In this document: positions 25,240 to 33,640 of the stretch, in pieces | Layout of the letters: the number at the start of each line of letters is the position of its first letter | How positions within the stretch are numbered: position 1 is the stretch's first letter | DNA from: an uncultured Bacteroidota bacterium | GTDB taxonomy: Bacteria; Bacteroidota; Bacteroidia; Chitinophagales; Chitinophagaceae | Length of the DNA: 34,729 bases | Reading direction: 5' to 3' | NCBI GenBank assembly: GCA_903927185.1 | Contig: CAIYLW010000001.1 | Span: 1 to 34,729, forward strand | Made by a program: the position numbers and the translations under genes | The notes under the pieces: model-generated | What the model saw: only the letters and a program-made list of their open reading frames with translations | What the model was told of the DNA's origin: nothing | Databases searched by the model: none

Positions 25240-26367
25240 ATGCGCATAGGTATTGTTTGCTATCCAACATTTGGTGGTAGTGGGGTTTTGGCTACAGAAC
25301 TTGGAAAAGCTCTTGCAGATGAGGGTCATGAAGTACATTTTATCACATATCAGCAACCAGTGCGACTAAATGAATTTAATGCCAATATTTTTTACCACGA
25401 AGTGCGTGTTCCAACTTATCCTTTATTCGATTACCCTCCTTATGAAGTAGCATTGGCTAGTACTATGGTGGATGTAATTATGAATCACGATTTGGATTTA
25501 TTGCACGTTCACTATGCCATACCTCACGCATCTGCAGCTTTTATGGCCAAGCAGATCGTGAAACAAAAAACAGGAAGAAGCATTCCTGTAATCACCACTT
25601 TACACGGAACTGATATCACGCTGGTGGGTAAAGATAAAATGTATGAGCCTGTTGTTACTTTCTCAATTAATGAAAGTGATGCGATTACTGCGGTATCAGA
25701 GAACCTTAGAGAAGAGACTTTTAAAAATTTTGCTATTACAAAAGAAATTGAAGTCATTTATAATTTTGTTGATATAGCACGATTCAATAAAAAACCAATT
25801 GATGCATTCCGAAAAGTAATTGCACCTCACGGTGAAAAGATATTGATGCATGCATCCAATTTCCGAAAAGTAAAACGTATTGACGATGTGATAACCATTT
25901 TTGCAAACGTGCGTAAAGCAATGCCTGCAAAATTATTGATGGTAGGTGATGGACCAGAACGTCATGCTGCTGAAGAACAAGCGCGTGCATTGGGAATTGA
26001 AGAAGATATCAGATTCTTGGGTAAGCAAGAACAGATGGAAGATATTTTGGCAGTAAGTGATGTCTTCTTATTGCCATCTGAATATGAAAGTTTTGGTTTG
26101 GCCGCTTTAGAAGCAATGGCAGCCAGAGCTGTGGTAATTAGTACTAACGCCGGTGGTTTATCCGAAATTAATAATCAAGGAATAACAGGTTTTATGGCCA
26201 ATGTAGGAGATACAGAATCAATGAGTAATTTTGCAATAGAACTTCTTAGGGATGAAATAAGATTAGCAAAGATGAAAGAAGCTGCTTACCAACAAGCTTG
26301 CTTATTTGATATTAGTAAGGTCATACCTGTTTACGAAAAATTATATAGTAGGTTTTGTAGGATGTAA
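25240..26367 (+). CDS. bshA: N-acetyl-alpha-D-glucosaminyl L-malate synthase (bacillithiol synthesis)
   Basis: First enzyme of bacillithiol synthesis, joining GlcNAc from UDP-GlcNAc to L-malate. It is a 375-residue GT4 glycosyltransferase with a GT-B fold. The N-terminus is diagnostic: MRIGIVCYPTFGGSGVLATE (GGSG loop), HEVHFITYQQP, HEVRVPTYPLFDYPPYEVALAS, LLHVHYAIPHA and TTLHGTDITLVG. The C-terminal half has LMVGDGPE and the donor-binding ESFGLAALEAMA with its paired Glu. Bacillithiol is the main low-molecular-weight thiol of many Firmicutes and Bacteroidota. The other genes (bshB, bshC) are not in the window. It faces the M28 gene across a 142-base gap and ends five bases from the convergent aminotransferase gene. 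Confidence 0.95.
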   Translation: MRIGIVCYPTFGGSGVLATELGKALADEGHEVHFITYQQPVRLNEFNANIFYHEVRVPTYPLFDYPPYEVALASTMVDVIMNHDLDLLHVHYAIPHASAAFMAKQIVKQKTGRSIPVITTLHGTDITLVGKDKMYEPVVTFSINESDAITAVSENLREETFKNFAITKEIEVIYNFVDIARFNKKPIDAFRKVIAPHGEKILMHASNFRKVKRIDDVITIFANVRKAMPAKLLMVGDGPERHAAEEQARALGIEEDIRFLGKQEQMEDILAVSDVFLLPSEYESFGLAALEAMAARAVVISTNAGGLSEINNQGITGFMANVGDTESMSNFAIELLRDEIRLAKMKEAAYQQACLFDISKVIPVYEKLYSRFCRM

Positions 26368-26372
26368 GTTTT

Positions 26373-27563
26373 TTATTTTATTACTTCCTCAATACTCTTT
26401 AAAATTATCGCACACATATTTCTGAGTTCTTCCTCAGTAATAATCAATGGTGGTGCGATACGCAATCGATCAGGAGCAAATAAAAACCAATCAGTGATCA
26501 ATCCATTTTTTACACATTGATGTACGATAGTTTGATTCAATTCAGCACTGGCAAATTGTAATGACATCCAAAGCCCTGCAGTTCTGCTGGATACAATGGC
26601 AGAATGCTTAATCAGATCAATCAGTATTTTTTCTTTCTCAAAAACAGTATCTATATATTTTCCGTCTAACAAAACTTCTAAAGCGGCTTTACCTGCAGCG
26701 CAGGAAACGGGGTGCCCACCAAATGTGGTGATATGACCCAGCACAGGATTCGATGTTAAAGTCGACATCAATCTTTTATCAGCAATAAATGCCCCCAATG
26801 GCATTCCACCGCCCAATGCTTTACCTAATAATAAAATATCTGGAACCACCTCAAATTGTTCAAATGCAAATAAGGATCCTGTTCTTCCAAAGCCCGCCTG
26901 AATTTCATCAAAAATTAATAACACACAATATTCATTGCATTTTTTTCTTAATGCTTTTAACCATTCTCTATTCGGTTTGATGATGCCACTCTCCGCTTGT
27001 ACCGTTTCTATTATAACACAGGCTGTGTTTTTATCTATTGAATCTATGGCCGACTGCACATTAAATTCTTCATGAAAAATATCTGGTAATAATGGCCTGA
27101 ATGCATTTCTCCAATACTCATCACCCATCACACTTAATGCGCCCTGAGTACTCCCATGATAGGCATTTTTAAATGCTATGATTTTGGATTTACCTGTTAC
27201 CCTTTTCGCCAACTTCATCGCACCTTCAGTAGCTTCAGCACCACTATTGGTAAAATAGACACAGTTTAAAGATTCCGGTAATTGTTCAGTCAAATATTTT
27301 GAATAAGTAGTTTGCGGCGATTCAATGAATTCGCCATACACAATCAAATGCATGTATTCTGCAGCCTGATCTTGCACTGCTTTCACCACTTTAGGATGAC
27401 TATGTCCAATATTACAAACGCTGAAGCCCGAGATCATATCTAAATAAGACTTCTCATTTACATCCCATAAATGAATTCCAGATGCTTTTACCATCTCAAT
27501 ACCAATGGGTTGGGTGGAAGTTTGGGCTACATGATTCAAAAATAACTGTCGGTTCGATTGCAT
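26373..27563 (-). CDS. class III aminotransferase (PLP-dependent)
   Basis: A 396-residue cytoplasmic aminotransferase of the acetylornithine/ornithine/GABA class. PLP-site residues: NSGAEATEGAMKLAK (106-120), AYHGSTQGALS (134-144), D219 in LLIFDEIQAGFGRTG, and the Schiff-base lysine K248 in LLLGKALGGGMPLGAF. The C-terminal small domain contains the family's DRLRIAPPLIIT. Substrates are typically an omega- or alpha-amino acid and 2-oxoglutarate. The window gives no pathway neighbour to pin this down, so the common label aspartate aminotransferase family protein is not informative. Confidence 0.9.
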   Translation of the reverse strand: MQSNRQLFLNHVAQTSTQPIGIEMVKASGIHLWDVNEKSYLDMISGFSVCNIGHSHPKVVKAVQDQAAEYMHLIVYGEFIESPQTTYSKYLTEQLPESLNCVYFTNSGAEATEGAMKLAKRVTGKSKIIAFKNAYHGSTQGALSVMGDEYWRNAFRPLLPDIFHEEFNVQSAIDSIDKNTACVIIETVQAESGIIKPNREWLKALRKKCNEYCVLLIFDEIQAGFGRTGSLFAFEQFEVVPDILLLGKALGGGMPLGAFIADKRLMSTLTSNPVLGHITTFGGHPVSCAAGKAALEVLLDGKYIDTVFEKEKILIDLIKHSAIVSSRTAGLWMSLQFASAELNQTIVHQCVKNGLITDWFLFAPDRLRIAPPLIITEEELRNMCAIILKSIEEVIK

Positions 27564-27621
27564 AGTAGATGGTAAAAATACAAAGTTCGGAAATTAGCAA
27601 CGGAAAAAGCTTAGCTTGTTT

Positions 27622-27629
27622 TAGCTTTG
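27622..27629 (+). promoter_or_regulatory. -7-like promoter box for the gamma-carbonic anhydrase-like gene
   Basis: TAGCTTTG fully matches TAnnTTTG and ends 18 bases before the ATG at 27648. No TTG is found 19-20 bases upstream, so the promoter is only half supported. It does argue against starting the gene at the in-frame TTG at 27627, which falls inside the box. Confidence 0.38.
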
Positions 27630-27647
27630 TATCATAAAGAAATCTAT

Positions 27648-28184
27648 ATGGCACTAATTCTTCCTGTTCAAGGTAAATCTCCAGAATTTGGTAATAATTG
27701 TTTTGTAGCTCCAAATGCAACTATTGTGGGTGATGTGAAGATGGGCGATGAATGCAGTGTATGGTTCAATGCTGTTATTCGAGGGGATGTGCATTATATT
27801 AAAATTGGTAATAAGGTTAATATACAAGATGGTGCTATCATACATTGTACCTATCAAAAGTATCCTACTAATATTGGTAATAATGTTTCCATCGGGCATA
27901 ATGCCATGGTACATGGATGTACTATTCATGATAATGTTTTAATTGGGATGGGTTCGATTGTGATGGACGATTGTATTGTACATAGCAATGCAATTATAGC
28001 TGCAGGTGCGGTAGTTTTAGAAGGAACCATTGTAGAAGCCGGATGTATTTATGCAGGTGTTCCCGCAAAAAAAGTAAAAGAAGTTTCCCGAGATTTAATT
28101 CAAGGAGAAATAAATCGGATCTCAAATAATTATGTCAAATACGCTTCATGGTTCGAAGATCATAATGATGCACCAAAAAAATAA
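27648..28184 (+). CDS. gamma-carbonic anhydrase-like hexapeptide-repeat protein
   Basis: A 178-residue left-handed beta-helix protein of the gamma-carbonic anhydrase/YrdA/PaaY group, normally a trimer with a metal between subunits. Hexapeptide turns run from FVAPNATIVGDVKMGDECSVWFNAVIRGDV to GSIVMDDCIVHSNAIIAAGAVV. The three metal His are visible in IIHCTY and in GHNAMVHG (two, five residues apart). A C-terminal helix caps the coil. Carbonic anhydrase activity varies in the family and some members bind metal without it, so the reaction is inferred. The small lipoprotein gene begins 7 bases after its stop. Confidence 0.9.
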   Translation: MALILPVQGKSPEFGNNCFVAPNATIVGDVKMGDECSVWFNAVIRGDVHYIKIGNKVNIQDGAIIHCTYQKYPTNIGNNVSIGHNAMVHGCTIHDNVLIGMGSIVMDDCIVHSNAIIAAGAVVLEGTIVEAGCIYAGVPAKKVKEVSRDLIQGEINRISNNYVKYASWFEDHNDAPKK

Positions 28185-28191
28185 AAGAGTT

Positions 28192-28389
28192 ATGCGCTTA
28201 GCTATCCTACTTATTTGTGTTACGATATTTAGTTCTTGCGGACTGTTAAGTCACAATAGTTCTAAAGACATGAATGGCCTTTCCTGCAATGGACTACATG
28301 GAAGAAATACAGGAGCCGAGAAATTATTATCAGATGAAAATTTGGCGAAGAAAATGCCAAAATATAAGATGGATAAAATTAATAATTGA
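28192..28389 (+). CDS. small lipoprotein, 65 residues
   Basis: MRLAILLICVTIFSSC is a short lipoprotein signal: basic start, hydrophobic core, and Cys after FSS as a loose lipobox. The mature peptide is about 50 residues, CGLLSHNSSKDMNGLSCNGL, then HGRNTGAEKLLSDENLAKKMPKYK and a basic tail. An in-frame ATG pair upstream (28165/28168) would give a longer basic n-region but overlaps the end of the preceding gene, so both starts remain possible. I do not recognise a characterised family. It is probably co-transcribed with the gamma-carbonic anhydrase-like gene 7 bases upstream. Its 3' end overlaps the convergent rsgA end by 11 bases. Confidence 0.68.
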   Translation: MRLAILLICVTIFSSCGLLSHNSSKDMNGLSCNGLHGRNTGAEKLLSDENLAKKMPKYKMDKINN

Positions 28390-29305
28390 TTTCTTCCATC
28401 TTCTCGAGAATCGTACAATAACTAACGTATCGCTCAATCGACACCTCGCCACTATTCACTGCTTCTTTAATCGCACAACCGGGTTCATTAATATGCATGC
28501 AATTATTGAACTGACAATTATTGATCAAATTACGCATTTCAGGAAAATAATGAGATAGCTCTTGCTTGGTTACATCTACAATGCCAAATTCACGCAAACC
28601 AGGTGTATCAATGATTCTACCTCCAAAATCTAAATCAAACATTTCAGCAAATGTAGTAGTATGCATCCCCTTCCCACTCCATTCACTTACTTCCGCAGTA
28701 CGTAAATTAAATTCAGGAAATACTGAATTGATGAATGTTGATTTACCTACACCGCTATGACCACTTAATAAACTTGTTTTGTCTTTGAGTAAGTCTTTAA
28801 TTACATCAACACCAATATTTTGCTGCACACTTGCTAGAATCACTTTGTATCCAATGGCTTCATAAACCGCTTTCAATTCTTCAAATATCACCATCTCTTT
28901 AGTGCGATAAATATCAGCCTTATTAAAAACGATAACTGCAGGAATATGATAAGATTCACTGGCAACCAAAAAACGGTCTATAAATCCTTGTGATGTTTTT
29001 GGGTCTCTTAATGTGGCAAACAAAACGCACTGATCCAAATTACTCGCTACAATATGGTGCATCCTTTTATTATGAGGCGAAATCCTGGCCACATAATTTT
29101 TTCTGGGAAGAATTTCGTGAATGATAGCCGACTCTTCTTCTACCTCCTCAATATCCATTTCCACTTCATCACCAACAGCAATTGGATTGGTGGAGCTAAT
29201 ATTATCAATCTTAAAAATGCCTTTAATCCTTGCCTGATAGATCTTGCCCTCCGCATTTTTTGCGATGTACCAGCTACCCGTAGATTTATAAATCAATGCT
29301 CTCAT
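28379..29305 (-). CDS. rsgA: ribosome small-subunit-dependent GTPase RsgA
   Basis: A circularly permuted GTPase that checks late 30S maturation. It has 308 residues from the ATG at 29305. The N-terminal OB domain is at 1-75. The permuted G motifs are G4 NKAD (128-131), G1 GHSGVGKST (182-190) and G3 DTPG (233-236). The C-terminal zinc site C264-x4-C269-x-H271-x5-C277 is intact. The frame is open to 29428, but the extra 41 residues (cysteine-rich and not OB-like) are rejected: the OB domain starts at MRALIYKSTGSWY, and a strong promoter match ends six bases upstream of the chosen ATG. It is divergent from the menaquinone methyltransferase gene. Confidence 0.96.
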   Translation of the reverse strand: MRALIYKSTGSWYIAKNAEGKIYQARIKGIFKIDNISSTNPIAVGDEVEMDIEEVEEESAIIHEILPRKNYVARISPHNKRMHHIVASNLDQCVLFATLRDPKTSQGFIDRFLVASESYHIPAVIVFNKADIYRTKEMVIFEELKAVYEAIGYKVILASVQQNIGVDVIKDLLKDKTSLLSGHSGVGKSTFINSVFPEFNLRTAEVSEWSGKGMHTTTFAEMFDLDFGGRIIDTPGLREFGIVDVTKQELSHYFPEMRNLINNCQFNNCMHINEPGCAIKEAVNSGEVSIERYVSYCTILEKMEEINY

Positions 29306-29311
29306 TCCAAA

Positions 29312-29342
29312 CAAAGATAGTAACCCACCCTTGCCCTGCCAA
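29312..29342 (-). promoter_or_regulatory. promoter for rsgA
   Basis: On the minus strand TTG (29342-29340), a 20-base spacer and TATCTTTG (29319-29312). All six defined -7 bases match TAnnTTTG, with optimal spacing. The -7 box ends only six bases before the ATG at 29305, so the leader would be a few bases at most. Confidence 0.6.
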
Positions 29343-29451
29343 TAAAATAGCGAGCTTCTAAAGCACAGATTTAGATAAATATTAACCATACGCCAACAGG
29401 AAAGCAGGCAACTGCCCACTACTACCAATTTTAATTTAATATCTTCGCTGC

Positions 29452-30198
29452 ATGGCTAAGTTTGCACACGACGAGATAATGCCGTTCAGGCAAAGTGATT
29501 TAGATAAAAAAGAGCAGGTAGCTCAGATGTTTAACAGCATCGCTTTTCGTTATGATTTTTTGAACCGTTTTTTGAGCGTGGGCATCGACAAAGGCTGGCG
29601 TAAGAAGGCAATCAATCAATTAAAAGACTTAAACCCCAAATTAATACTTGACGTTGCTACTGGCACTGGGGATGTGGCCATTATGACTTATCATCAATTG
29701 AATCCTGAAAAAATTATTGGCATTGATATTTCTGAAGGTATGCTGGAATTTGGAAATAAGAAATTAGCAAATTTGCAATTGAATAAAGTTATTGAGTTAC
29801 AAAAAGGCGATAGCGAGACTATTCAATTTGAAGGGAATCATTTTGACGCAGTTACCGTGGCCTTTGGTGTACGCAATTTTCAGCATCTTGAAAAAGGTTT
29901 GGCAGAAATGCAACGCGTATTAAAATCTGGTGGTAAATTAGTGGTATTAGAATTTTCAAAACCTACTTTTGCTCCGGTTCGAGCATTCTATAAGTTTTAT
30001 ATGAATGTAATTGGACCAAGCATTAGCAAATTATTCGGCAGTAATAAAGCAGCATATCAATACCTGAATGATAGTGTTCAGGCTTTCCCTGAGGGGCAAA
30101 CATTTTTAAACCTAATGAATGAAGCAGGATTTACCCAAACTTATTTAATAAAGCTTAGTCTAGGGATATGCACGATCTACTGCGGAAGCAAACCATAG
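29452..30198 (+). CDS. ubiE: demethylmenaquinone methyltransferase (UbiE/MenG)
   Basis: Last step of menaquinone synthesis: C-methylation of demethylmenaquinone by SAM. The 248-residue class I methyltransferase has the UbiE N-terminal signature (VAQMFNSIAFRYDFLNRFLSVGIDKGWR, 23-50), the SAM motif LDVATGTGD (66-74), DAVTVAFGVRNFQHLEKGLAEM and the C-terminal GGKLVVLEFSKPT. Bacteroidota use menaquinone, so the menaquinone role is preferred over ubiquinone. It overlaps the porT-like gene by 31 bases in another frame, which indicates coupled translation. It is divergent from rsgA across 146 bases with only a weak -7-like TATCTTCG (29440-29447). Confidence 0.94.
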   Translation: MAKFAHDEIMPFRQSDLDKKEQVAQMFNSIAFRYDFLNRFLSVGIDKGWRKKAINQLKDLNPKLILDVATGTGDVAIMTYHQLNPEKIIGIDISEGMLEFGNKKLANLQLNKVIELQKGDSETIQFEGNHFDAVTVAFGVRNFQHLEKGLAEMQRVLKSGGKLVVLEFSKPTFAPVRAFYKFYMNVIGPSISKLFGSNKAAYQYLNDSVQAFPEGQTFLNLMNEAGFTQTYLIKLSLGICTIYCGSKP

Positions 30199-30902
30199 GA
30201 TTAATTTTCTGTACTTTTTTGTTGATGGCTGGGCTAGATGCTCATAGCCAAAAGGAATTGTATCGTCAAGACCACGATAATATGGATTATTATTTTGGCC
30301 TAACATTAAACTACAATACCTCTTACTTAAAAACAACAAAGAGTGCAAAGTTTTTGGCATCTGATAGTATAATGGTTACAGAACCAGGACCTAGTGGTGG
30401 TGTTGCTTTGGGCTTATTGGGTACGCTTCGTTTAGACGATCACTTTCAATTTCGAGTGAATCCTCAATTAATTATTGGAGGATCGAAATACATTTCTTAT
30501 AATTTAAATCCTACTAAAACAAAACCTGGTGAAGCTTCTTTTCAAAAGCAAGTACTTCCTTCCAATATTGTAAGTTTCCCTTTTCAGATTAAATTCAATT
30601 CCGATAGAATCGACAATTTCAGAACCTATATGTTGGGAGGCATTAAATACGATATCGACCTAGCAAGTAATTCTGCTGCAAGAAATGCAGAAAACATCAT
30701 CAAACTAAAACGTTACGATTTTGGGGTGGAATTAGGAATTGGTTTTAACTTTTATCTTCCTTTTGTAACTATATCGCCCGAACTAAAAATTAGCAACGGA
30801 CTTAGTAATATTCACCAGCTTGACCCTGCTTTAAAATACTCCAATGTATTGGACAAGATTCAGTCAAGAATGATCGTTTTCTCTATCCATTTTGAAGATT
30901 AA
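30168..30902 (+). CDS. porT: outer-membrane beta-barrel protein, probable type IX secretion protein PorT
   Basis: A 244-residue predicted outer-membrane barrel with a signal peptide (IGLIFCTFLLMAGLDAHS, cut before QKEL). Alternating strands follow: YYFGLTLNYNTSYL, GVALGLLGTLRLDDHFQFRVNPQLIIGG, MLGGIKYDIDLAS, FGVELGIGFNFYLPFVTISPELKIS, with a final strand ending SIHFED. Size and position directly after the menaquinone methyltransferase gene are, from memory, the usual arrangement of porT in Bacteroidota; PorT is required for type IX secretion. The ATG at 30168 lies inside the previous gene. A general PorT-family barrel with another role is the alternative. Confidence 0.75.
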   Translation: MHDLLRKQTIGLIFCTFLLMAGLDAHSQKELYRQDHDNMDYYFGLTLNYNTSYLKTTKSAKFLASDSIMVTEPGPSGGVALGLLGTLRLDDHFQFRVNPQLIIGGSKYISYNLNPTKTKPGEASFQKQVLPSNIVSFPFQIKFNSDRIDNFRTYMLGGIKYDIDLASNSAARNAENIIKLKRYDFGVELGIGFNFYLPFVTISPELKISNGLSNIHQLDPALKYSNVLDKIQSRMIVFSIHFED

Positions 30903-30971
30903 TGAATCTTTTTCCTATTTCTTCAAAGCACTAAATAAGAATCTTTAAATTGCAGTTTCGAAAACTTACTC

Positions 30972-32312
30972 ATGAAAAACTATCTGATAAAGAATACCTG
31001 TATTGTTAATGAAGGCAAACGTTTTTTTGGCGATTTACTCATGAAGAATGGCCGAATTGAAAAAATAGCGGCCAGTATTAGTCTGCCAGAAAATTGTATC
31101 GAAATTGATGGAAGCAATCAGTTTCTAATCCCTGGTGCTATTGATGATCAAGTGCATTTTCGCGAACCCGGACTTACCCATAAAGGCACCATTTACACAG
31201 AAGCAAAAGCAGCAGTGGCAGGAGGCGTAACAAGTTTTATGGAAATGCCCAATACTAATCCCCCAGTATTTACCCAAGAATTGTTAGAAGCAAAATATAA
31301 GATTGGCAAAGAAACTGCTCTTGCAAATTATTCTTTCTTCATGGGTACCTCTAATGATAATTTAGAAGAGATTTTAAAGACCAATGATAAGAAAAAAGAA
31401 GTGTGTGGTGTAAAGATTTTCATGGGTTCCTCCACTGGAAATTTGCTGGTTGATAATCCGCTGTTGCTAGAGAAAATTTTTGAAGGTTCTGAATTATTAA
31501 TTGCAACTCATTGTGAGGAAGAACGCATCATAAAAGCCAACCTAGCTGCATTAACCGCTACAAAAAAAATATTGGAACCCTCAGACCATCCGATAATTCG
31601 TACTGAAGAAGCTTGTTTTGAAAGTTCATTAAAAGCAATTCAGCTTGCGAAAAAATTCAATAGTCGTTTACATATTCTCCATATCAGCACCGAAAAAGAA
31701 TTGCAATTATTCACCAATATGATTCCATTAAAAGACAAGCGAATCACTTCGGAAGTTTGCGTACACCATTTGCATTTTACAAGCGATGATTATGAAAGAT
31801 TGGGTAACCAAATTAAATGTAATCCTGCTATTAAAGCGCCGCATAATAAAAAAGCATTATGGGAAGGATTATTGGATGATCGATTGGATATTATAGCAAC
31901 CGACCATGCGCCGCATACCTGGGCTGAAAAGCAAGAAGATTACAGCCATGCTCACGCGGGGTTACCACTAGTTCAGCACCCTGTTTCATTAATGTTATAC
32001 TATGTAAAAGAAGGCAGAATTAGTATCGAGAAAATGGTGGAAAAGATGAGTCATGCAGTAGCCGATTGTTTTCAAATAAAAGAAAGAGGTTATATACGTG
32101 AAGGGTATTATGCAGACTTAGTATTGGTTAATATGAATCAATCTAATACAGTAACCAAAGAAAATATTCTTTATAAATGTGGCTGGAGCCCTTTAGAAGG
32201 CTTTGTTTTTCCAGCCACTATCACAAATACTTTTGTAAACGGGCACTTAGTTTATGGAAATGGACGGTTCGATGAATCTAAGCGGGGAATGAGATTGCAA
32301 TTTGAACGCTAA
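30972..32312 (+). CDS. dihydroorotase-like amidohydrolase with altered HxH motif
   Basis: Expected to interconvert carbamoyl-aspartate and dihydroorotate in pyrimidine synthesis. The 446-residue TIM-barrel amidohydrolase has FLIPGAIDDQVHFREPG (51-67), GGVTSFMEMPNTNPP (84-98), GVKIFMGSSTGN with K148 as possible carbamylated lysine, IATHCEEE, LHILHIST and ATDHAPHTWAEK. In most class I enzymes the first segment is DxHVHxRxPG; here the first His is Gln (Q60), leaving only H62. The flanking residues are otherwise conserved, so this is unlikely to be a sequence error. Length and the remaining motifs fit dihydroorotase, but allantoinase or hydantoinase relatives are possible. It lies 9 bases before the MutS-like gene. 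Confidence 0.84.
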   Translation: MKNYLIKNTCIVNEGKRFFGDLLMKNGRIEKIAASISLPENCIEIDGSNQFLIPGAIDDQVHFREPGLTHKGTIYTEAKAAVAGGVTSFMEMPNTNPPVFTQELLEAKYKIGKETALANYSFFMGTSNDNLEEILKTNDKKKEVCGVKIFMGSSTGNLLVDNPLLLEKIFEGSELLIATHCEEERIIKANLAALTATKKILEPSDHPIIRTEEACFESSLKAIQLAKKFNSRLHILHISTEKELQLFTNMIPLKDKRITSEVCVHHLHFTSDDYERLGNQIKCNPAIKAPHNKKALWEGLLDDRLDIIATDHAPHTWAEKQEDYSHAHAGLPLVQHPVSLMLYYVKEGRISIEKMVEKMSHAVADCFQIKERGYIREGYYADLVLVNMNQSNTVTKENILYKCGWSPLEGFVFPATITNTFVNGHLVYGNGRFDESKRGMRLQFER

Positions 32313-32320
32313 ACGAACAC

Positions 32321-33640
32321 ATGCAAGTAGATAAAACCACGCTAACCGACCTTTCTATCTTTCATCATGATGAAGAACAATCTGTGTTTCATCATTTTAA
32401 TTTTGCCCAAACAAATGGAGGAAGAGAATACGTTAAATACATCATGGCCAATCCATTGGATACGGTAAAAGCCATTAGGGATTCTCAACAAACCATTCAA
32501 GCTTTAATGCTCGTACAAGAAAAGTGGCCGTTGGATTTGATTACCAATGGAACCATTATGATGATAGAAAAATTTTACGAAACCGCCATCGATCCATATC
32601 CCAAGCAACCCGATTTTGTAACCAGCGCGATTTATAAAATTTTCCATAGTGCCGACTATAGTATCACAAAATATACTGTAACACATGCTATTTCTTTTTT
32701 AAAGGGAATGCAAATCATTTTAGTTTTAATAGGCAATGAAAAAAAGAGTACTCAATTACAGATCTGGTATGATCAGCTTAAATATTATCTCGAAAAACCA
32801 ATATTAAAAGAAATCGCAGAAATTGATACAAACGAAATATTATCTCCAAAGAACAATCTAATTTATGCGAACTATTTAAGGAATCATTTTAAAAGATCCA
32901 TGTTTGAATTGATTGATATTTTCTGTAAACTAGATGCCTATATGAGTATGGCAATTGCCTGCAAAAAATATGCCTTTGAATTTCCTATTGTTGAAGATTC
33001 CGAGCAACCATTTGTAAATGCTACTGGTTTATATCATTTATTATTAAAAATACCAGTTGCCTATGATATCAGTTTAAATAAAAATGAAAATTTTATTTTC
33101 TTAACAGGTGCCAATATGGGAGGCAAAAGCACATACATAAAAGCTGTAGGACTAAGTGTTTATCTGGCTCATATCGGTATGGGAGTGCCTGCAAAGAGTA
33201 TGCATTTGAGTTTGTTTGATGGGTTACTCAGTAATATTCAGGTAGAGGACAATATTTTTAAAGGGCAAAGTTATTTCTACAATGAAGTTCAACGCATCAA
33301 AAAAACCTTAGAAAAAATTAGTGATGGAAAAAACTGGCTCATTCTCATAGATGAGTTATTTAAGGGTACTAATATTCAGGATGCAATGAAATGTAGTACA
33401 GCTGTTATTGAAGGCCTTATTAAAATGAAACACAGTTTATTTGTGCTATCTACACATTTATATGAAATTGGAGATGCATTAAAGCAATACAAGAATATCC
33501 AGTTTCGATATTTCGAAACGAATATGTTGGATGACAAAATTGAATTCAGCTATCAAATCAAAGAAGGAATTAGCAATGATCGAATTGGCTATTTAATTTT
33601 AAAACGTGAAGGAGTAACTAAAATGTTATCGGAATTATAA
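32321..33640 (+). CDS. MutS-like ATPase lacking the mismatch-recognition domain
   Basis: A 439-residue protein with the MutS core/lever region (about 20-240, helical) and a C-terminal MutS-type ABC ATPase. Walker A is TGANMGGKST (262-271). NIQVEDNIFKGQSYFYNEVQRI is the signature segment, Walker B is LILIDEL (340-346) followed by FKGTN, and the switch His is in STHLYEIGD. The mismatch-binding domain I with its Phe-x-Glu and the connector domain are absent, as is the Smr nuclease domain of MutS2, so it is neither a full MutS nor MutS2. Bacteroidota carry such stand-alone paralogues of unknown role. It follows the dihydroorotase-like gene by 8 bases. Confidence 0.88.
   Translation: MQVDKTTLTDLSIFHHDEEQSVFHHFNFAQTNGGREYVKYIMANPLDTVKAIRDSQQTIQALMLVQEKWPLDLITNGTIMMIEKFYETAIDPYPKQPDFVTSAIYKIFHSADYSITKYTVTHAISFLKGMQIILVLIGNEKKSTQLQIWYDQLKYYLEKPILKEIAEIDTNEILSPKNNLIYANYLRNHFKRSMFELIDIFCKLDAYMSMAIACKKYAFEFPIVEDSEQPFVNATGLYHLLLKIPVAYDISLNKNENFIFLTGANMGGKSTYIKAVGLSVYLAHIGMGVPAKSMHLSLFDGLLSNIQVEDNIFKGQSYFYNEVQRIKKTLEKISDGKNWLILIDELFKGTNIQDAMKCSTAVIEGLIKMKHSLFVLSTHLYEIGDALKQYKNIQFRYFETNMLDDKIEFSYQIKEGISNDRIGYLILKREGVTKMLSEL

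Noticed and set aside
29306..29428. 41-residue N-terminal extension of RsgA
   Set aside because: The extension is cysteine-rich, unlike the family, and would start upstream of the best promoter match, which ends six bases before the ATG at 29305.
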